Assembly (NCBI GenBank): GCA_900547475.1
Contig: URGW01000005.1
Span: forward strand, 1 to 64,000
Reading direction: 5' to 3'
Source of the DNA: an uncultured Clostridium sp.
Lineage (GTDB): Bacteria > Bacillota > Clostridia > Clostridiales > Clostridiaceae
Length of the DNA stretch: 64,000 bases
How positions within the stretch are numbered: the first letter of the stretch is position 1; every line of letters begins with the position of its first letter. Below are positions 45,868 through 54,836 of this stretch, in pieces. A program made the translations under genes and the position numbers. The notes under the pieces were generated by a model. The model saw nothing but the letters and a program-made list of their open reading frames with translations, searched no databases and was not told the origin of the DNA.

Positions 45868-47172
45868 TTAAAATTGTGGTAAATATTCTTTATGAGCTTC
45901 TATCATTTCATCTAGAATAGTTTTAGCTAAGTCATCTGATGGTATTAGTGGATTTATACATAATGCTTGTAACGCCGCATTATAATCTCCTTCTACTGCT
46001 GCTTTTGCTGCTAATATTTCAAAAGCTTTTATTTCACTAACTAATCCACTAACTGCTACTGGTAAATATCCAACTGCTAGTGGCTTTGGTCCTTCTTTAG
46101 TTATTACACAGCTCATTTCTGCAGCCGAATCTTCTCTAAAATCTCTTATAGATCCATTATTTAATGTATTTACAACTTGAACATCTCCCTTATCATTATA
46201 GATTGAATTTATTAAGTTACAAGCTGCATCACTATAATATGCTCCACCTCTTTTTTCTAATTGTGGTGGTTTAACTGCTAAATTTTCATCTTTATATAAT
46301 TCAAATAAGTCATCTTCTAGAGCTTTAACTGTTTCACCTCTAGTTTTTCCATCTTTGAATCCTTCTAACTCTTCCTCTAGCATTTCTTTATGCTTATAAT
46401 AATATTTATGATATGGACAAGGAATAACTCCTAATGCTCTAACAAAGTCAGCATTTAGTGGAATATCCTTTATATTTTGCATTGTTAATGATGAAGTAAC
46501 GAACTTTTCAATTGCTTCTTTTGTTATGTCTTGTCCATCTAATCTTACATTAAGTGCATAAACCATATGATTAAGACCAGCAAAGTCCATTTCAACTCTA
46601 TCTTTTTCTACTCCTAATATATCTGCCATTCCATTCTTAACACCTATTGGAACATTACATAATCCTATATATCTTTTGAAATTAGTATACTTAAATACAG
46701 CTTCTGAAATTACTCCTGTTGGATTTGTAAAGTTTACTAACCAAGCATTTGGACAAAGTTCTTCAATATCTTTTATTATATCTAATACTACTGGAACTGT
46801 TCTTAAAGCCTTAAATAATCCTCCTGCTCCATTGGTTTCTTGACCTATTACTCCATGTGAAAGCGGAATTCTTTCATCTTTAATTCTTGCGTCTAATAAT
46901 CCAACTCTTAATTGAGTTGTTACAAAATCAGCATCTTTCAATGCTTCTCTTCTATCTAAAGTTAGATGAATCTCCATATCTAATCCTGCTTTTTTGACCA
47001 TTCTCTTTGCAAGATTACCTACAATTTCTAACTTATGTTTTCCTTCTTCTATATCAACTAACCATAATTCTCTTACTGGTAGCTCTTTATGTCTCTTTAT
47101 AAATCCTTCAACTAATTCTGGAGTGTAACTTGACCCTCCACCTATAGTAACTATTTTTATTCCTTTTTTCAT
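45868..47172 (-). CDS. 6-phospho-beta-glucosidase / chitobiose-6-P hydrolase, GH4
   Basis: About 434 residues. GH4 enzymes use NAD+ and a divalent metal in a redox elimination. The NAD site is IVTIGGGSSYTPELVEG, and the metal ligands are the Cys in GLCNVPIG (near 175) and the His in GLNHMVYALN (near 205). TNPTG near 150 binds the phosphate. Start taken as ATG 47172 preceded by GGTGG; an ATG four codons earlier is possible. The chbG neighbour favours chitobiose-6-P over cellobiose-6-P as substrate. Confidence 0.9.
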   Translation of the reverse strand: MKKGIKIVTIGGGSSYTPELVEGFIKRHKELPVRELWLVDIEEGKHKLEIVGNLAKRMVKKAGLDMEIHLTLDRREALKDADFVTTQLRVGLLDARIKDERIPLSHGVIGQETNGAGGLFKALRTVPVVLDIIKDIEELCPNAWLVNFTNPTGVISEAVFKYTNFKRYIGLCNVPIGVKNGMADILGVEKDRVEMDFAGLNHMVYALNVRLDGQDITKEAIEKFVTSSLTMQNIKDIPLNADFVRALGVIPCPYHKYYYKHKEMLEEELEGFKDGKTRGETVKALEDDLFELYKDENLAVKPPQLEKRGGAYYSDAACNLINSIYNDKGDVQVVNTLNNGSIRDFREDSAAEMSCVITKEGPKPLAVGYLPVAVSGLVSEIKAFEILAAKAAVEGDYNAALQALCINPLIPSDDLAKTILDEMIEAHKEYLPQF

Positions 47173-47345
47173 ATTATCCACCATCCTAACTTTTCTATTT
47201 ATAATTTTTGCTATGATTAAGCTGTATGTACTAATTCTTTTTAATCTTCATATTTATTTAAAAATCTCATTTAAGATAGCACTTATATGCTTCTTTTTAC
47301 TCACTTTATAAATGAATAAAAAGTAGAATATAAACCTATAAATTT

Positions 47346-47392
47346 GGAGTAAAGGAAGAAATTAATTCAACTTTATACTTCCTTTAACTCCC
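47346..47392. terminator. Intercistronic hairpin between PTS IIC and GH4
   Basis: Stem GGAGT-AAAGGAAG / CTTCCTTT-AACTCC in the 251-nt gap between the IIC and GH4 genes. It lacks a strong T-run on the minus strand, so it is more likely an attenuator or mRNA 3'-stabiliser for IIB-IIC. Confidence 0.55.
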
Positions 47393-47423
47393 TATTTTAT
47401 TTTCATGTGTTTAATGCCACTTT

Positions 47424-48746
47424 TTAAGCAACTTGGTCACCATTCATTTTTTTAGCATCAATCTTTTCTGCCATAACCACAAATGGTAAGTATATTAAAA
47501 TTGAAACTACTATATTAACTACACATAAAACTGCGCCTGACCAATGTCCTGTTGCCATAAATCCACCAATTATTGGAGGAGTCGTCCAAGGCATAGTTGC
47601 CATTATTACCGGATGAACTAATCCAAATGAAATTGAAAGATAAGAAATAACTGTTGTAATAATTGGTGCAATTACAAACGGTATCCCAAATATAGGATTT
47701 AAAACAATTGGTAATCCAAATATTACTGGTTCACTAATATTGAATAATGATGGTGCTAATCCTAAAGCAAGCATATCTCTTCTTCTCTTACCTGCAATTG
47801 CTATAGCCACTAACAACCCTATTATTACTCCTGATCCTCCCATAAATATAAAAGCATCTAAGAAAGGTCCCGCTAATACATGTAATTGATCTGCTGAAGC
47901 TCCATTTTTAATCATTTCAACATTTTGTGCACCTAAGTTAGTTAACATTGTTCCTGTGAAAGGTAATGCAATATTAGCACCATGTAAACCAACAAACCAT
48001 AATCCATGAATAAAGAATGCTATTAATATAGCTGATGGTAATGTATCTGTTATATTGCTTAGTGGAATTCCTAAATATTTGTTTATTAAGTCTGTTAAAT
48101 ATTGTCCATCTGCTACTAATCTTATTAATAAGCCAATAACTGCAAATATAACTACTGTCAACATACCTGGTATTAATTTAGCAAATGATCTTGATACTGC
48201 TGGTGGTACCCCATCAGGCATTTTAACTATTAATTTCTTTACTTTACCTAATCTTATAAATACTTCTGTTGATAATATTCCTATTATAATTGCTGTAAAT
48301 AATGCTTCTGTTCCTAAATATGCAACTTTTATAAAGCCCCAAGCTTCTACTTCTGCTTGTCCTTCTAATGTAATTTTTGCAATTTGAGGAATTAAAAGAA
48401 TAAATATTGATGTTGCTATCATTGCTGCTTGTAGTCCATTTTCTTCATATGATTTTGCAAGATTATATGCAACACCTATTACTAAAAGTAAAGCCATAAT
48501 AGCTAATGTTCCAAACCATATATCTCCATTTAAGGTTTTTATTTGTTGTCCAAATGTATTTTCAACTAAAAAGTTATTTAATGCTTTTATTGGTGCATTA
48601 TTTATAAGTGTTGCTAATGAACCGATTATTGTTAACGGTATCATAGCAACGAAAGCATCTCTTACTGATACTAAATGTCGCTGTGCTCCCATTTTTGCAG
48701 CATAAGGCGTAATATATTTATCCATAAATGCCATAAACTTTTCCAC
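47424..48746 (-). CDS. PTS cellobiose/chitobiose-family IIC component
   Basis: About 440 residues, a CelB-type permease with about ten membrane segments. The N-terminus VEKFMAFMDKYITPYAAKMG is the usual family start, so I take the GTG at 48746, preceded by AAAGGTAGGG; the frame is open 18 codons further. Conserved NISEPVIFGLPIVLNP in the C-terminal half holds the substrate-binding Glu. Works with IIB (48823) and IIA (44731). Confidence 0.92.
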   Translation of the reverse strand: MEKFMAFMDKYITPYAAKMGAQRHLVSVRDAFVAMIPLTIIGSLATLINNAPIKALNNFLVENTFGQQIKTLNGDIWFGTLAIMALLLVIGVAYNLAKSYEENGLQAAMIATSIFILLIPQIAKITLEGQAEVEAWGFIKVAYLGTEALFTAIIIGILSTEVFIRLGKVKKLIVKMPDGVPPAVSRSFAKLIPGMLTVVIFAVIGLLIRLVADGQYLTDLINKYLGIPLSNITDTLPSAILIAFFIHGLWFVGLHGANIALPFTGTMLTNLGAQNVEMIKNGASADQLHVLAGPFLDAFIFMGGSGVIIGLLVAIAIAGKRRRDMLALGLAPSLFNISEPVIFGLPIVLNPIFGIPFVIAPIITTVISYLSISFGLVHPVIMATMPWTTPPIIGGFMATGHWSGAVLCVVNIVVSILIYLPFVVMAEKIDAKKMNGDQVA

Positions 48747-48822
48747 TTTATTTTCCCTACCTTTACCTAAAGTTTTATAATTTTCTCTTCTAATTCTCAA
48801 TACCCAAAAGTTTAATTTTACA

Positions 48823-49128
48823 TTATTTCTTTAACTCTAATGCTCTTTCTAAAACAGCTTTACCATTACATCTTCCATAATCCATCATATTTATAACTTC
48901 TACTGGAATTCCATGTGGATCTGCTAAACCTTTGGCTTTGCTTAAAATGTATCTTACTTGTGGTCCTAATAATAAAACATCACATTTTTCAATTTCGCTT
49001 TGTAAATTTACTTCTGAGATAGCCCAGATTTCACAATCTACTCCTTTTTCTTTTGCAGCCTCTTGCATTTTTGTTACTAATAAACTTGTTGACATACCTG
49101 CTGAGCAAGCTAACATAATTTTTGTCAT
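48823..49128 (-). CDS. PTS cellobiose/chitobiose-family IIB component
   Basis: 101 residues from the ATG at 49128, which has TTTGGAGG upstream; the frame runs five codons further. The phosphorylated Cys-8 is in MLACSAGMSTSLL. First gene of the operon. The typical IIB Lac/Cel fold is supported by GPQVRYIL near 60. Confidence 0.93.
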   Translation of the reverse strand: MTKIMLACSAGMSTSLLVTKMQEAAKEKGVDCEIWAISEVNLQSEIEKCDVLLLGPQVRYILSKAKGLADPHGIPVEVINMMDYGRCNGKAVLERALELKK

Positions 49129-49182
49129 AATATATACCTCCAAACATTTATTTATGTATTCGTTTTCCTAACTTATGTATAC

Positions 49183-49211
49183 ATTGTACATCTATTGTCT
49201 ATACATTTCAA
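49183..49211 (-). promoter_or_regulatory. PTS operon promoter with candidate GntR operators
   Basis: Minus-strand TTGAAA (49211-49206), a 17-nt spacer and TACAAT (49188-49183) form a sigma-A promoter for the IIB-first operon. TGTATAGACA fills the spacer and ATGTATACAT overlaps the region just past -10 (49174-49184); both resemble half or full GntR/HutC operators (GTATAC, GTCTATAC). Binding by the regulator at 43817 is inferred. The rest of 49129-49474 holds the HelD terminator, a REP half-site and AT-rich DNA. Confidence 0.65.
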
Positions 49212-49393
49212 GTAGTTTTTAAAAAAATTTAAACATTTTCATATTATTTTTTCTCGTATTTTATTAAAACTATACTTCTAAACTAATAAAATTTCGACTT
49301 AAAGTCATATAAACTATATATTTTAAACTTTTCATTACTATACATTTAGTTAATTAAATGTATAATTTTTATAAAATCTTAATCCTATTTTAG

Positions 49394-49432
49394 CTAAAAA
49401 AAATAGAGGATCTCATTTGAGAGTCCTCTATT
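49394..49432 (-). terminator. Intrinsic terminator after the HelD gene
   Basis: Stem AATAGAGGA / TCCTCTATT with an inner CTC / GAG pair and a run of eight T on the minus strand. Confidence 0.88.
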
Positions 49433-49448
49433 AGTAAAATACATTATT

Positions 49449-49477
49449 TGGATGTTCCCCGGAGGCAATTACATTTA
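49449..49477. repeat. REP half-site (single arm)
   Basis: TGGATGTTCCCCGGAGGCAA is one arm of the GAACACCC-type palindrome with a few changes; the partner arm is missing. It overlaps the stop-codon end of the HelD gene, so it is either a decayed palindrome or a lone REP unit. Confidence 0.75.
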
Positions 49478-51568
49478 TTTGAAATTTATTATCTTTAATC
49501 TATGAAGTGCTCTAGTTGACATAATATATTTAACTAAATCATCAGTATTATCATCAAAATTAACTATTATAACTCCATCAAACTCTAATCCTTTTGCATA
49601 ATATGATGGAACTATAACCTTACCACCTCTATAAATGACATCTTCCCTATCAAAAGCTAATATCTTAGTAAACTTCTTAAGCTCTGGTGATATCTTTTTA
49701 AGATCATTTTTATCCTTAGTTATGATTGCAATATTATCATAGTTTTCATCATCATATTCTTCTAATGTTTCTAAGATAGTATCTATTAAATCATCTTCAT
49801 CATTAACTTGAATTTCTTCAACATCATACTTACCTTTTCTAACAAATGGTACTATTGCATTTTCATCTAGTAGCTTACTTGCATACTCCATGATTTGGAA
49901 CGTAGATCTATAACTCTTATTTAAAGCATAGTTCTTCACAAAACCACCAAATAATGATTTAAGCTTAAGCATAGCAGGCTCTTCTTCTACCTTTATTAAT
50001 CTTTGATTTCCATCTCCAACAATAGTGTAACTTCTACATCCTGTTAATTCTTTTAATACAATGAATTGTAACATACTATAATCTTGAGCTTCATCAATTA
50101 CTATATGCTTAATATCTTGTTTAGTTTTCTTACCATCAAGTTTAATCATTAAATAAAGAATTGCTGGTAAATCTAAGTATGATAATTCATCAGTATTAGT
50201 AAATTCTTTATAAATATCTACTATATTTTCGTTATCTATCCAAGCTTCTAAATTTTCTTTTTGCTTCATAAGTTCTCTAACTATTTCTCTAACTCTTATT
50301 CTTCTTTGGAATTCTATATTATTTTGTTCAATTACTAATTCATCCTCTGAAAGACTGGCTAGCTTATCATTAACTTCAGCATTTAAATTTCTTACTAATT
50401 CATCTCTTTTATCTTTAAGTTTTGATGTAATAACTCTCTTTATTTTTTGACTTCTTCTAAATAAAGGCATGTATTTATAGTGCTTTTCAAATAATTCATT
50501 AATTTCTTCTAATCCTACAACTTCTTCATCAAAAAATTTAACTGGTTTAAAGTTAAAGTAATTCTCTTCTAAATCTTCACACTTCTTATCTAATATAGAT
50601 ATAAACTCTTCACAGGCTTTATATTTAATTTCATTTATAACTTCTTCATTGCCCTTTAAGACTTCTTCTAAATAAGCTGTAAAGTCAACTACTGGCTCAT
50701 TTAATCCAATTTCCTTTATTGCAAAATTAGCAAAAGTTTGTTGATTAACATTACTTTCACCTAATGTAGGAAGTACATCTCCAATATAATCCATAAATAT
50801 ATCATTAGGTCCTAATATTAATACCTTATCTCCTAATTGTTCTCTAAAATTATATAAAAGATATGCAACTCTATGAAGAGCTATTGTTGTCTTTCCTGAA
50901 CCTGCTACTCCATTAACTACTATAACCTTCATTCTTTCTTCTCTTATGATTTCATCCTGCTCCTTTTGTATAGTCATAACTATATCCTTAAGCTTTTCTC
51001 CTGCATTTGATGATAAAATCATTTGAAGAATATCATCTTTAACATCAACATCTGAATCAAAGAATCCTTCTAACCTTCCTTTTTTAACCATTATTTGTCT
51101 TCTTGCTAATATATCTACTGGAACTTCTCCATCCGGTGATTTATAGCTAGTTTCTCCTAATGTCCCTTTATAGAACAATGATGCAACTGGAGCTCTCCAA
51201 TCTACTATAGCAGCATCAAAACTTCCTTCTGGAGTTAATCCATATCTACCAACATAAATTTGCTCTGCATATCCATCATCTTCAAAATTAACTTTTCCAA
51301 AATAAGGTGATTCCTTTAACTTTGTAAATTCAGCTAATTTTCTATCTATGGTTCTATACATTTCTTCTTTTACATATCTTTCATGGTCAAAGTATTCCAT
51401 TACTTTATCTTCATCATCCCTATATTCTTCAATGAATTTTTTTCTATATTCTAATATGTAATCTGCAACATCTTTTCTTTTTTGTATATAATTTAATATC
51501 TCTTTGCTTAATAGCTCCAAAGTTAAATCTAGATTTTGCTCTTCTTGTAAAAATTCAAATTTATTCAA
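49475..51568 (-). CDS. helD: HelD-like UvrD/Rep-family RNA polymerase-associated helicase
   Basis: About 697 residues. An N-terminal coiled-coil arm (about 1-70) is followed by a superfamily 1 motor with Walker A GVAGSGKTT (near 220), a long insertion (about 290-470), Walker B IVIDEAQDY (near 490) and YALNKSYRST. The domain order matches HelD, which pulls stalled RNA polymerase off DNA and recycles it. I set the start at the TTG at 51568, with AAGGGTG 7 nt upstream; an ATG seven codons earlier lacks a ribosome site. Length is slightly short of B. subtilis HelD. Confidence 0.87.
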   Translation of the reverse strand: MNKFEFLQEEQNLDLTLELLSKEILNYIQKRKDVADYILEYRKKFIEEYRDDEDKVMEYFDHERYVKEEMYRTIDRKLAEFTKLKESPYFGKVNFEDDGYAEQIYVGRYGLTPEGSFDAAIVDWRAPVASLFYKGTLGETSYKSPDGEVPVDILARRQIMVKKGRLEGFFDSDVDVKDDILQMILSSNAGEKLKDIVMTIQKEQDEIIREERMKVIVVNGVAGSGKTTIALHRVAYLLYNFREQLGDKVLILGPNDIFMDYIGDVLPTLGESNVNQQTFANFAIKEIGLNEPVVDFTAYLEEVLKGNEEVINEIKYKACEEFISILDKKCEDLEENYFNFKPVKFFDEEVVGLEEINELFEKHYKYMPLFRRSQKIKRVITSKLKDKRDELVRNLNAEVNDKLASLSEDELVIEQNNIEFQRRIRVREIVRELMKQKENLEAWIDNENIVDIYKEFTNTDELSYLDLPAILYLMIKLDGKKTKQDIKHIVIDEAQDYSMLQFIVLKELTGCRSYTIVGDGNQRLIKVEEEPAMLKLKSLFGGFVKNYALNKSYRSTFQIMEYASKLLDENAIVPFVRKGKYDVEEIQVNDEDDLIDTILETLEEYDDENYDNIAIITKDKNDLKKISPELKKFTKILAFDREDVIYRGGKVIVPSYYAKGLEFDGVIIVNFDDNTDDLVKYIMSTRALHRLKIINFK

Positions 51569-51628
51569 ACTGACACACCCTTCATTCAAATACTAATTTA
51601 AAATTACTAATCTATATATAAGACATTT

Positions 51629-51666
51629 AAGGAGTTAAGCTATTAAATATACTAGCTTAACCCCTT
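51629..51666. terminator. Hairpin after ftsH
   Basis: 14-bp stem AAGGAGTTAAGCTA / TAGCTTAACCCCTT with one mismatch and a 10-nt loop, 14 nt beyond the ftsH stop codon. The T-tail is weak on the minus strand. Confidence 0.6.
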
Positions 51667-51680
51667 ACTTTTATAGTTTC

Positions 51681-53771
51681 CTATTTATCTGTTAATTCAT
51701 TATCATTATTAGATACTTCTTTATCCATATCTAATGTTATTTCTACATTTTCAGATTCTTCTTTTATAATCTTTTCTTCTTCCTTTTCAACAGCTTCAAT
51801 TACTTCTTGTGCAACTTTTTGGTCTAGTAAATCTTCATCTACTTCTGCTGCTATTTCATTAGGATCTTTTTTATTATTTTCAATCTCTTTGCTTTTCTTT
51901 TCTTCTTCTCTTTTTGTTTTTAACTCTGGATACTTTTCGTATACAAATCTAAAGAATTCATCTCCAAAGATAGTTTCTTTTTCTAATAGATATTCAGATA
52001 TTTTATCTAATAAGTCTCTATTTTCTCTTAATAACTCTCTTGCTTTTTGATGACATTCTCTTATAATTGCTAATACTTCTTTGTCTACTAAAGTTGATGT
52101 TTCTTCACTACAATTTCTAACTGCTCTACCATCTAAGTATCTATTTTGAACTGATTCTAAAGCCATCATATCAAAGTTTTCAGTCATACCATAAATAGTA
52201 ACCATATTTCTTGCTGTTTGTGTTGCTCTTTCTATATCATTAGAAGCTCCTGTAGATACTAAGTTAAATACTTCCTCTTCTGCAGCTCTACCACCAAGCA
52301 TAACCATGATTTGATTCATTAATTCTTCCTTAGAAACAAGATATTTTTCTTCTTCTGGCAGTTGCATTGTATATCCTAATGCTCCCATTGTTCTTGGAAC
52401 TATAGTTATTTTATGAACTGGATCAGTACCTTCTAATAATCCAGCTACTAACGCATGCCCAACTTCATGGAATGCAACAACTTCCCTCTCTCTCTTAGAA
52501 AGTATTCTATCTTTCTTTTCTTTACCAGCAATTATTACTTCAACTGCTTCTTCTAAATCCTCTTGAATAACTAATTCTCTTCCACTTCTAACTGCTCTTA
52601 ATGCGGCTTCATTTACTATATTAGCAAGATCAGCACCTACTGCACCTGGAGTTCCCTTTGCAATTGATTCTAAGTTAACTTCTGATGACATTTTAACATC
52701 TTTAGAGTGAACATTTAATATTGCAATTCTTCCTTTTAAATCTGGTCTATCAACAATAACTCTTCTATCAAATCTACCTGGTCTTAAAAGTGCTTTATCT
52801 AATATTTCTGGTCTATTTGTAGCACCTAAAATAACTATCCCTTTAGATGTATCAAACCCATCCATTTCAGTAAGCAATTGATTTAAAGTTTGCTCTCTTT
52901 CATCATTACTTTGCATTTGGTTATCTCTACTCTTACCTATAGAATCAATTTCATCTATAAATATGATACATGGTGCCATCTTTTCTGCTTCTTTAAATAA
53001 ATCTCTTACCTTAGCTGCACCCATACCAACAAACATTTCAACGAATGTTGAACCTGAAACTGAAAGGAATGGTACCTTTGCTTCACCTGCAACAGCTTTT
53101 GCTATAAGAGTTTTACCTGTTCCTGGAGGCCCTACTAAAAGTGCTCCTTTAGGTAATTTAGCCCCTATTTCTGTATATCTCTTAGGGTTATGTAAAAAGT
53201 CTATTATTTCTGTTAATGATTCTTTAGCCTCATCCTGTCCTGCAACATCTTCAAAGCTTACCTTAATATCTTTTTCAACATATACTTTGGCATTACTTTT
53301 TCCCATGCCCATTCCCATTGGGCCACCGCCCATTTTCTTAGCCATTTTTCCAAATACAAATTTAATTATGAAGAACATTAATACTAATGGCAATACATTA
53401 AGTATTATAAAATCCATAAATACAGATTGTTGTTTTGTTATTTGAGGATAATATTGAACATTATTATCTAATAACAACTTTATTAAATCTGGATTATTTG
53501 CATTACCAGTATAAAGAACTTTTCCTTTCATATCACTTGTGTCTTGTGGTGTAATTACAAGTGCTGTTCCATCAACAGTAACCTTTTTAACTTCATTATT
53601 TTCAACCATTTCAACAAATTCATTATAAGAAATTTCTTTTGTCGTTAACATTTCCTTTGCTGTTGAAAATGAATATAAGAATAAGAAGGCTATAACTGCA
53701 TAAATAATCAAAAACTTTTTATTATTATTCTTTTTTGCTCCATCTTTTCTATTGTTCACATTATTATTCAT
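51681..53771 (-). CDS. ftsH: ATP-dependent zinc metalloprotease FtsH
   Basis: 696 residues. Two membrane segments (about 23-40 and 120-140) enclose a small extracytoplasmic domain. The AAA module has GPPGTGKT near 215, Walker B IIFIDEIDSIG near 270 and the SRH RPGRFDRR, and the M41 protease has zinc motif HEVGH near 440. A Glu/Lys-rich tail of about 70 residues is longer than usual. Degrades membrane and regulatory proteins at the cytoplasmic membrane. It follows lepB by 45 nt and is likely cotranscribed with it. Confidence 0.97.
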   Translation of the reverse strand: MNNNVNNRKDGAKKNNNKKFLIIYAVIAFLFLYSFSTAKEMLTTKEISYNEFVEMVENNEVKKVTVDGTALVITPQDTSDMKGKVLYTGNANNPDLIKLLLDNNVQYYPQITKQQSVFMDFIILNVLPLVLMFFIIKFVFGKMAKKMGGGPMGMGMGKSNAKVYVEKDIKVSFEDVAGQDEAKESLTEIIDFLHNPKRYTEIGAKLPKGALLVGPPGTGKTLIAKAVAGEAKVPFLSVSGSTFVEMFVGMGAAKVRDLFKEAEKMAPCIIFIDEIDSIGKSRDNQMQSNDEREQTLNQLLTEMDGFDTSKGIVILGATNRPEILDKALLRPGRFDRRVIVDRPDLKGRIAILNVHSKDVKMSSEVNLESIAKGTPGAVGADLANIVNEAALRAVRSGRELVIQEDLEEAVEVIIAGKEKKDRILSKREREVVAFHEVGHALVAGLLEGTDPVHKITIVPRTMGALGYTMQLPEEEKYLVSKEELMNQIMVMLGGRAAEEEVFNLVSTGASNDIERATQTARNMVTIYGMTENFDMMALESVQNRYLDGRAVRNCSEETSTLVDKEVLAIIRECHQKARELLRENRDLLDKISEYLLEKETIFGDEFFRFVYEKYPELKTKREEEKKSKEIENNKKDPNEIAAEVDEDLLDQKVAQEVIEAVEKEEEKIIKEESENVEITLDMDKEVSNNDNELTDK

Positions 53772-53816
53772 ACTTTTAAAATCTCCTACTAAACTCTAAA
53801 GCTTTCTATAAATCAT

Positions 53817-54347
53817 TTACTCTATTTTTCCAAAATCTTTCCATGGATATACCTTTATTTGAGCTTTACCTTTTATTTCACTTCCATCAATATATGGCTC
53901 ATCCCAGTACCTAGAATCTAGAGACCAATATCTATTGTCCCCTAAAAAGAAATACTTTCCTTCTGGTACTGTAAATTCTCCACTATAATTATCAGATGTT
54001 CCTATGTAATTTTCCTCTAAGGTTTCGCCATTTACAGTAACTATTCCATCATTAATGACAATCTTATCACCTGGCAAACCAATTAATCTTTTAATCATAT
54101 CTTCATCCTTTTCTTCTGAATGAAAAACTACTATGTCTCCTCTTTTTAGATTTTCTAGATTATAAACTCTAGTAACAAATAACCTATCGCCTACATTTAA
54201 TGTTGGTACCATAGATTCTGATGGAATTTTAACCTTAAATATTAAAAATTTATTTATTAAGGCGGCTAATATTACCGCTATTACTATCGGCATAATCCAG
54301 TCACTAAAGAAGTTTGATTTCTTTACTTTTCTCCTCACTCTTCCCAC
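53817..54347 (-). CDS. lepB: Signal peptidase I
   Basis: 176 residues with one N-terminal membrane anchor (about 17-35). The catalytic Ser is in SESMVPTLNVGD (near 40) and the Lys in DEDMIKRLIGLPGD (near 85); GDNRYWSLDSR near 140 is box E. It removes Sec signal peptides, such as that of the GH84 enzyme. The start overlaps the 3' end of the DUF3006 gene by 13 nt. Confidence 0.95.
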   Translation of the reverse strand: MGRVRRKVKKSNFFSDWIMPIVIAVILAALINKFLIFKVKIPSESMVPTLNVGDRLFVTRVYNLENLKRGDIVVFHSEEKDEDMIKRLIGLPGDKIVINDGIVTVNGETLEENYIGTSDNYSGEFTVPEGKYFFLGDNRYWSLDSRYWDEPYIDGSEIKGKAQIKVYPWKDFGKIE

Positions 54348-54571
54348 ATACCTTTCATTAGACTATTAATTTTATTTTTTTTATCCTTTGTAGATTTTTC
54401 ATCTACATAAAATGAATTGTTGCACATTACCACTACGTCACCATCTTTAGGTTTCTTATTAAACAAATTTATATCTATTAAGATTATATCCTTTTTCTCA
54501 TCTTCTAAAACAACAGATTTATTTTCTATTCTATCTACTATAAATTTTTTACCCTTCATAACGACTAGCAA
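54335..54571 (-). CDS. DUF3006 family small protein
   Basis: 78 residues fitting the DUF3006 pattern: FIVDRIENKSVVLEDE at the N-terminus, then a Gly-Asp stretch KKPKDGDVVV. Function unknown. It is coupled to lepB by a 13-nt overlap. The start is uncertain: a TTG at 54571 has AGGTGG 12 nt upstream, and an ATG at 54559 has none close. Confidence 0.75.
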   Translation of the reverse strand: MLVVMKGKKFIVDRIENKSVVLEDEKKDIILIDINLFNKKPKDGDVVVMCNNSFYVDEKSTKDKKNKINSLMKGMWEE

Positions 54572-54765
54572 TGATTGCCTAATCCACCTCTCAGTATTTT
54601 AGATTAATTAAAGATAAAATTTTAAAACTTTACTAAAAAAGCTTTTATTAATGGAAGCTCATTTTTTATTATAACTTTAATAACTGCTTATAAGTATATC
54701 ATAATTAATTAATAACTAATAGTGTTACTCTTCATTATATATCATTATTATGTCAATTTTGTTAC

Positions 54766-54803
54766 AAAAAAAGCTACATCAAACTATTTTGATATAGCTT
54801 TTA
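54766..54803 (-). terminator. Intrinsic terminator after lysA
   Basis: Stem AAAGCTA-ATCAAA / TTTGAT-TAGCTTT with one internal mismatch and a T-run on the minus strand. Confidence 0.85.
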
Positions 54804-54836
54804 ATATTAATTCTAACATATAAATATAAACTGAAT

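Noticed and set aside
2803..49477. CRISPR or phage attachment explanation for the dispersed GC-rich palindromes
   Set aside because: Copies are single, kilobases apart, fully palindromic and adjacent to gene ends; there are no spacers, cas genes or integrase genes.
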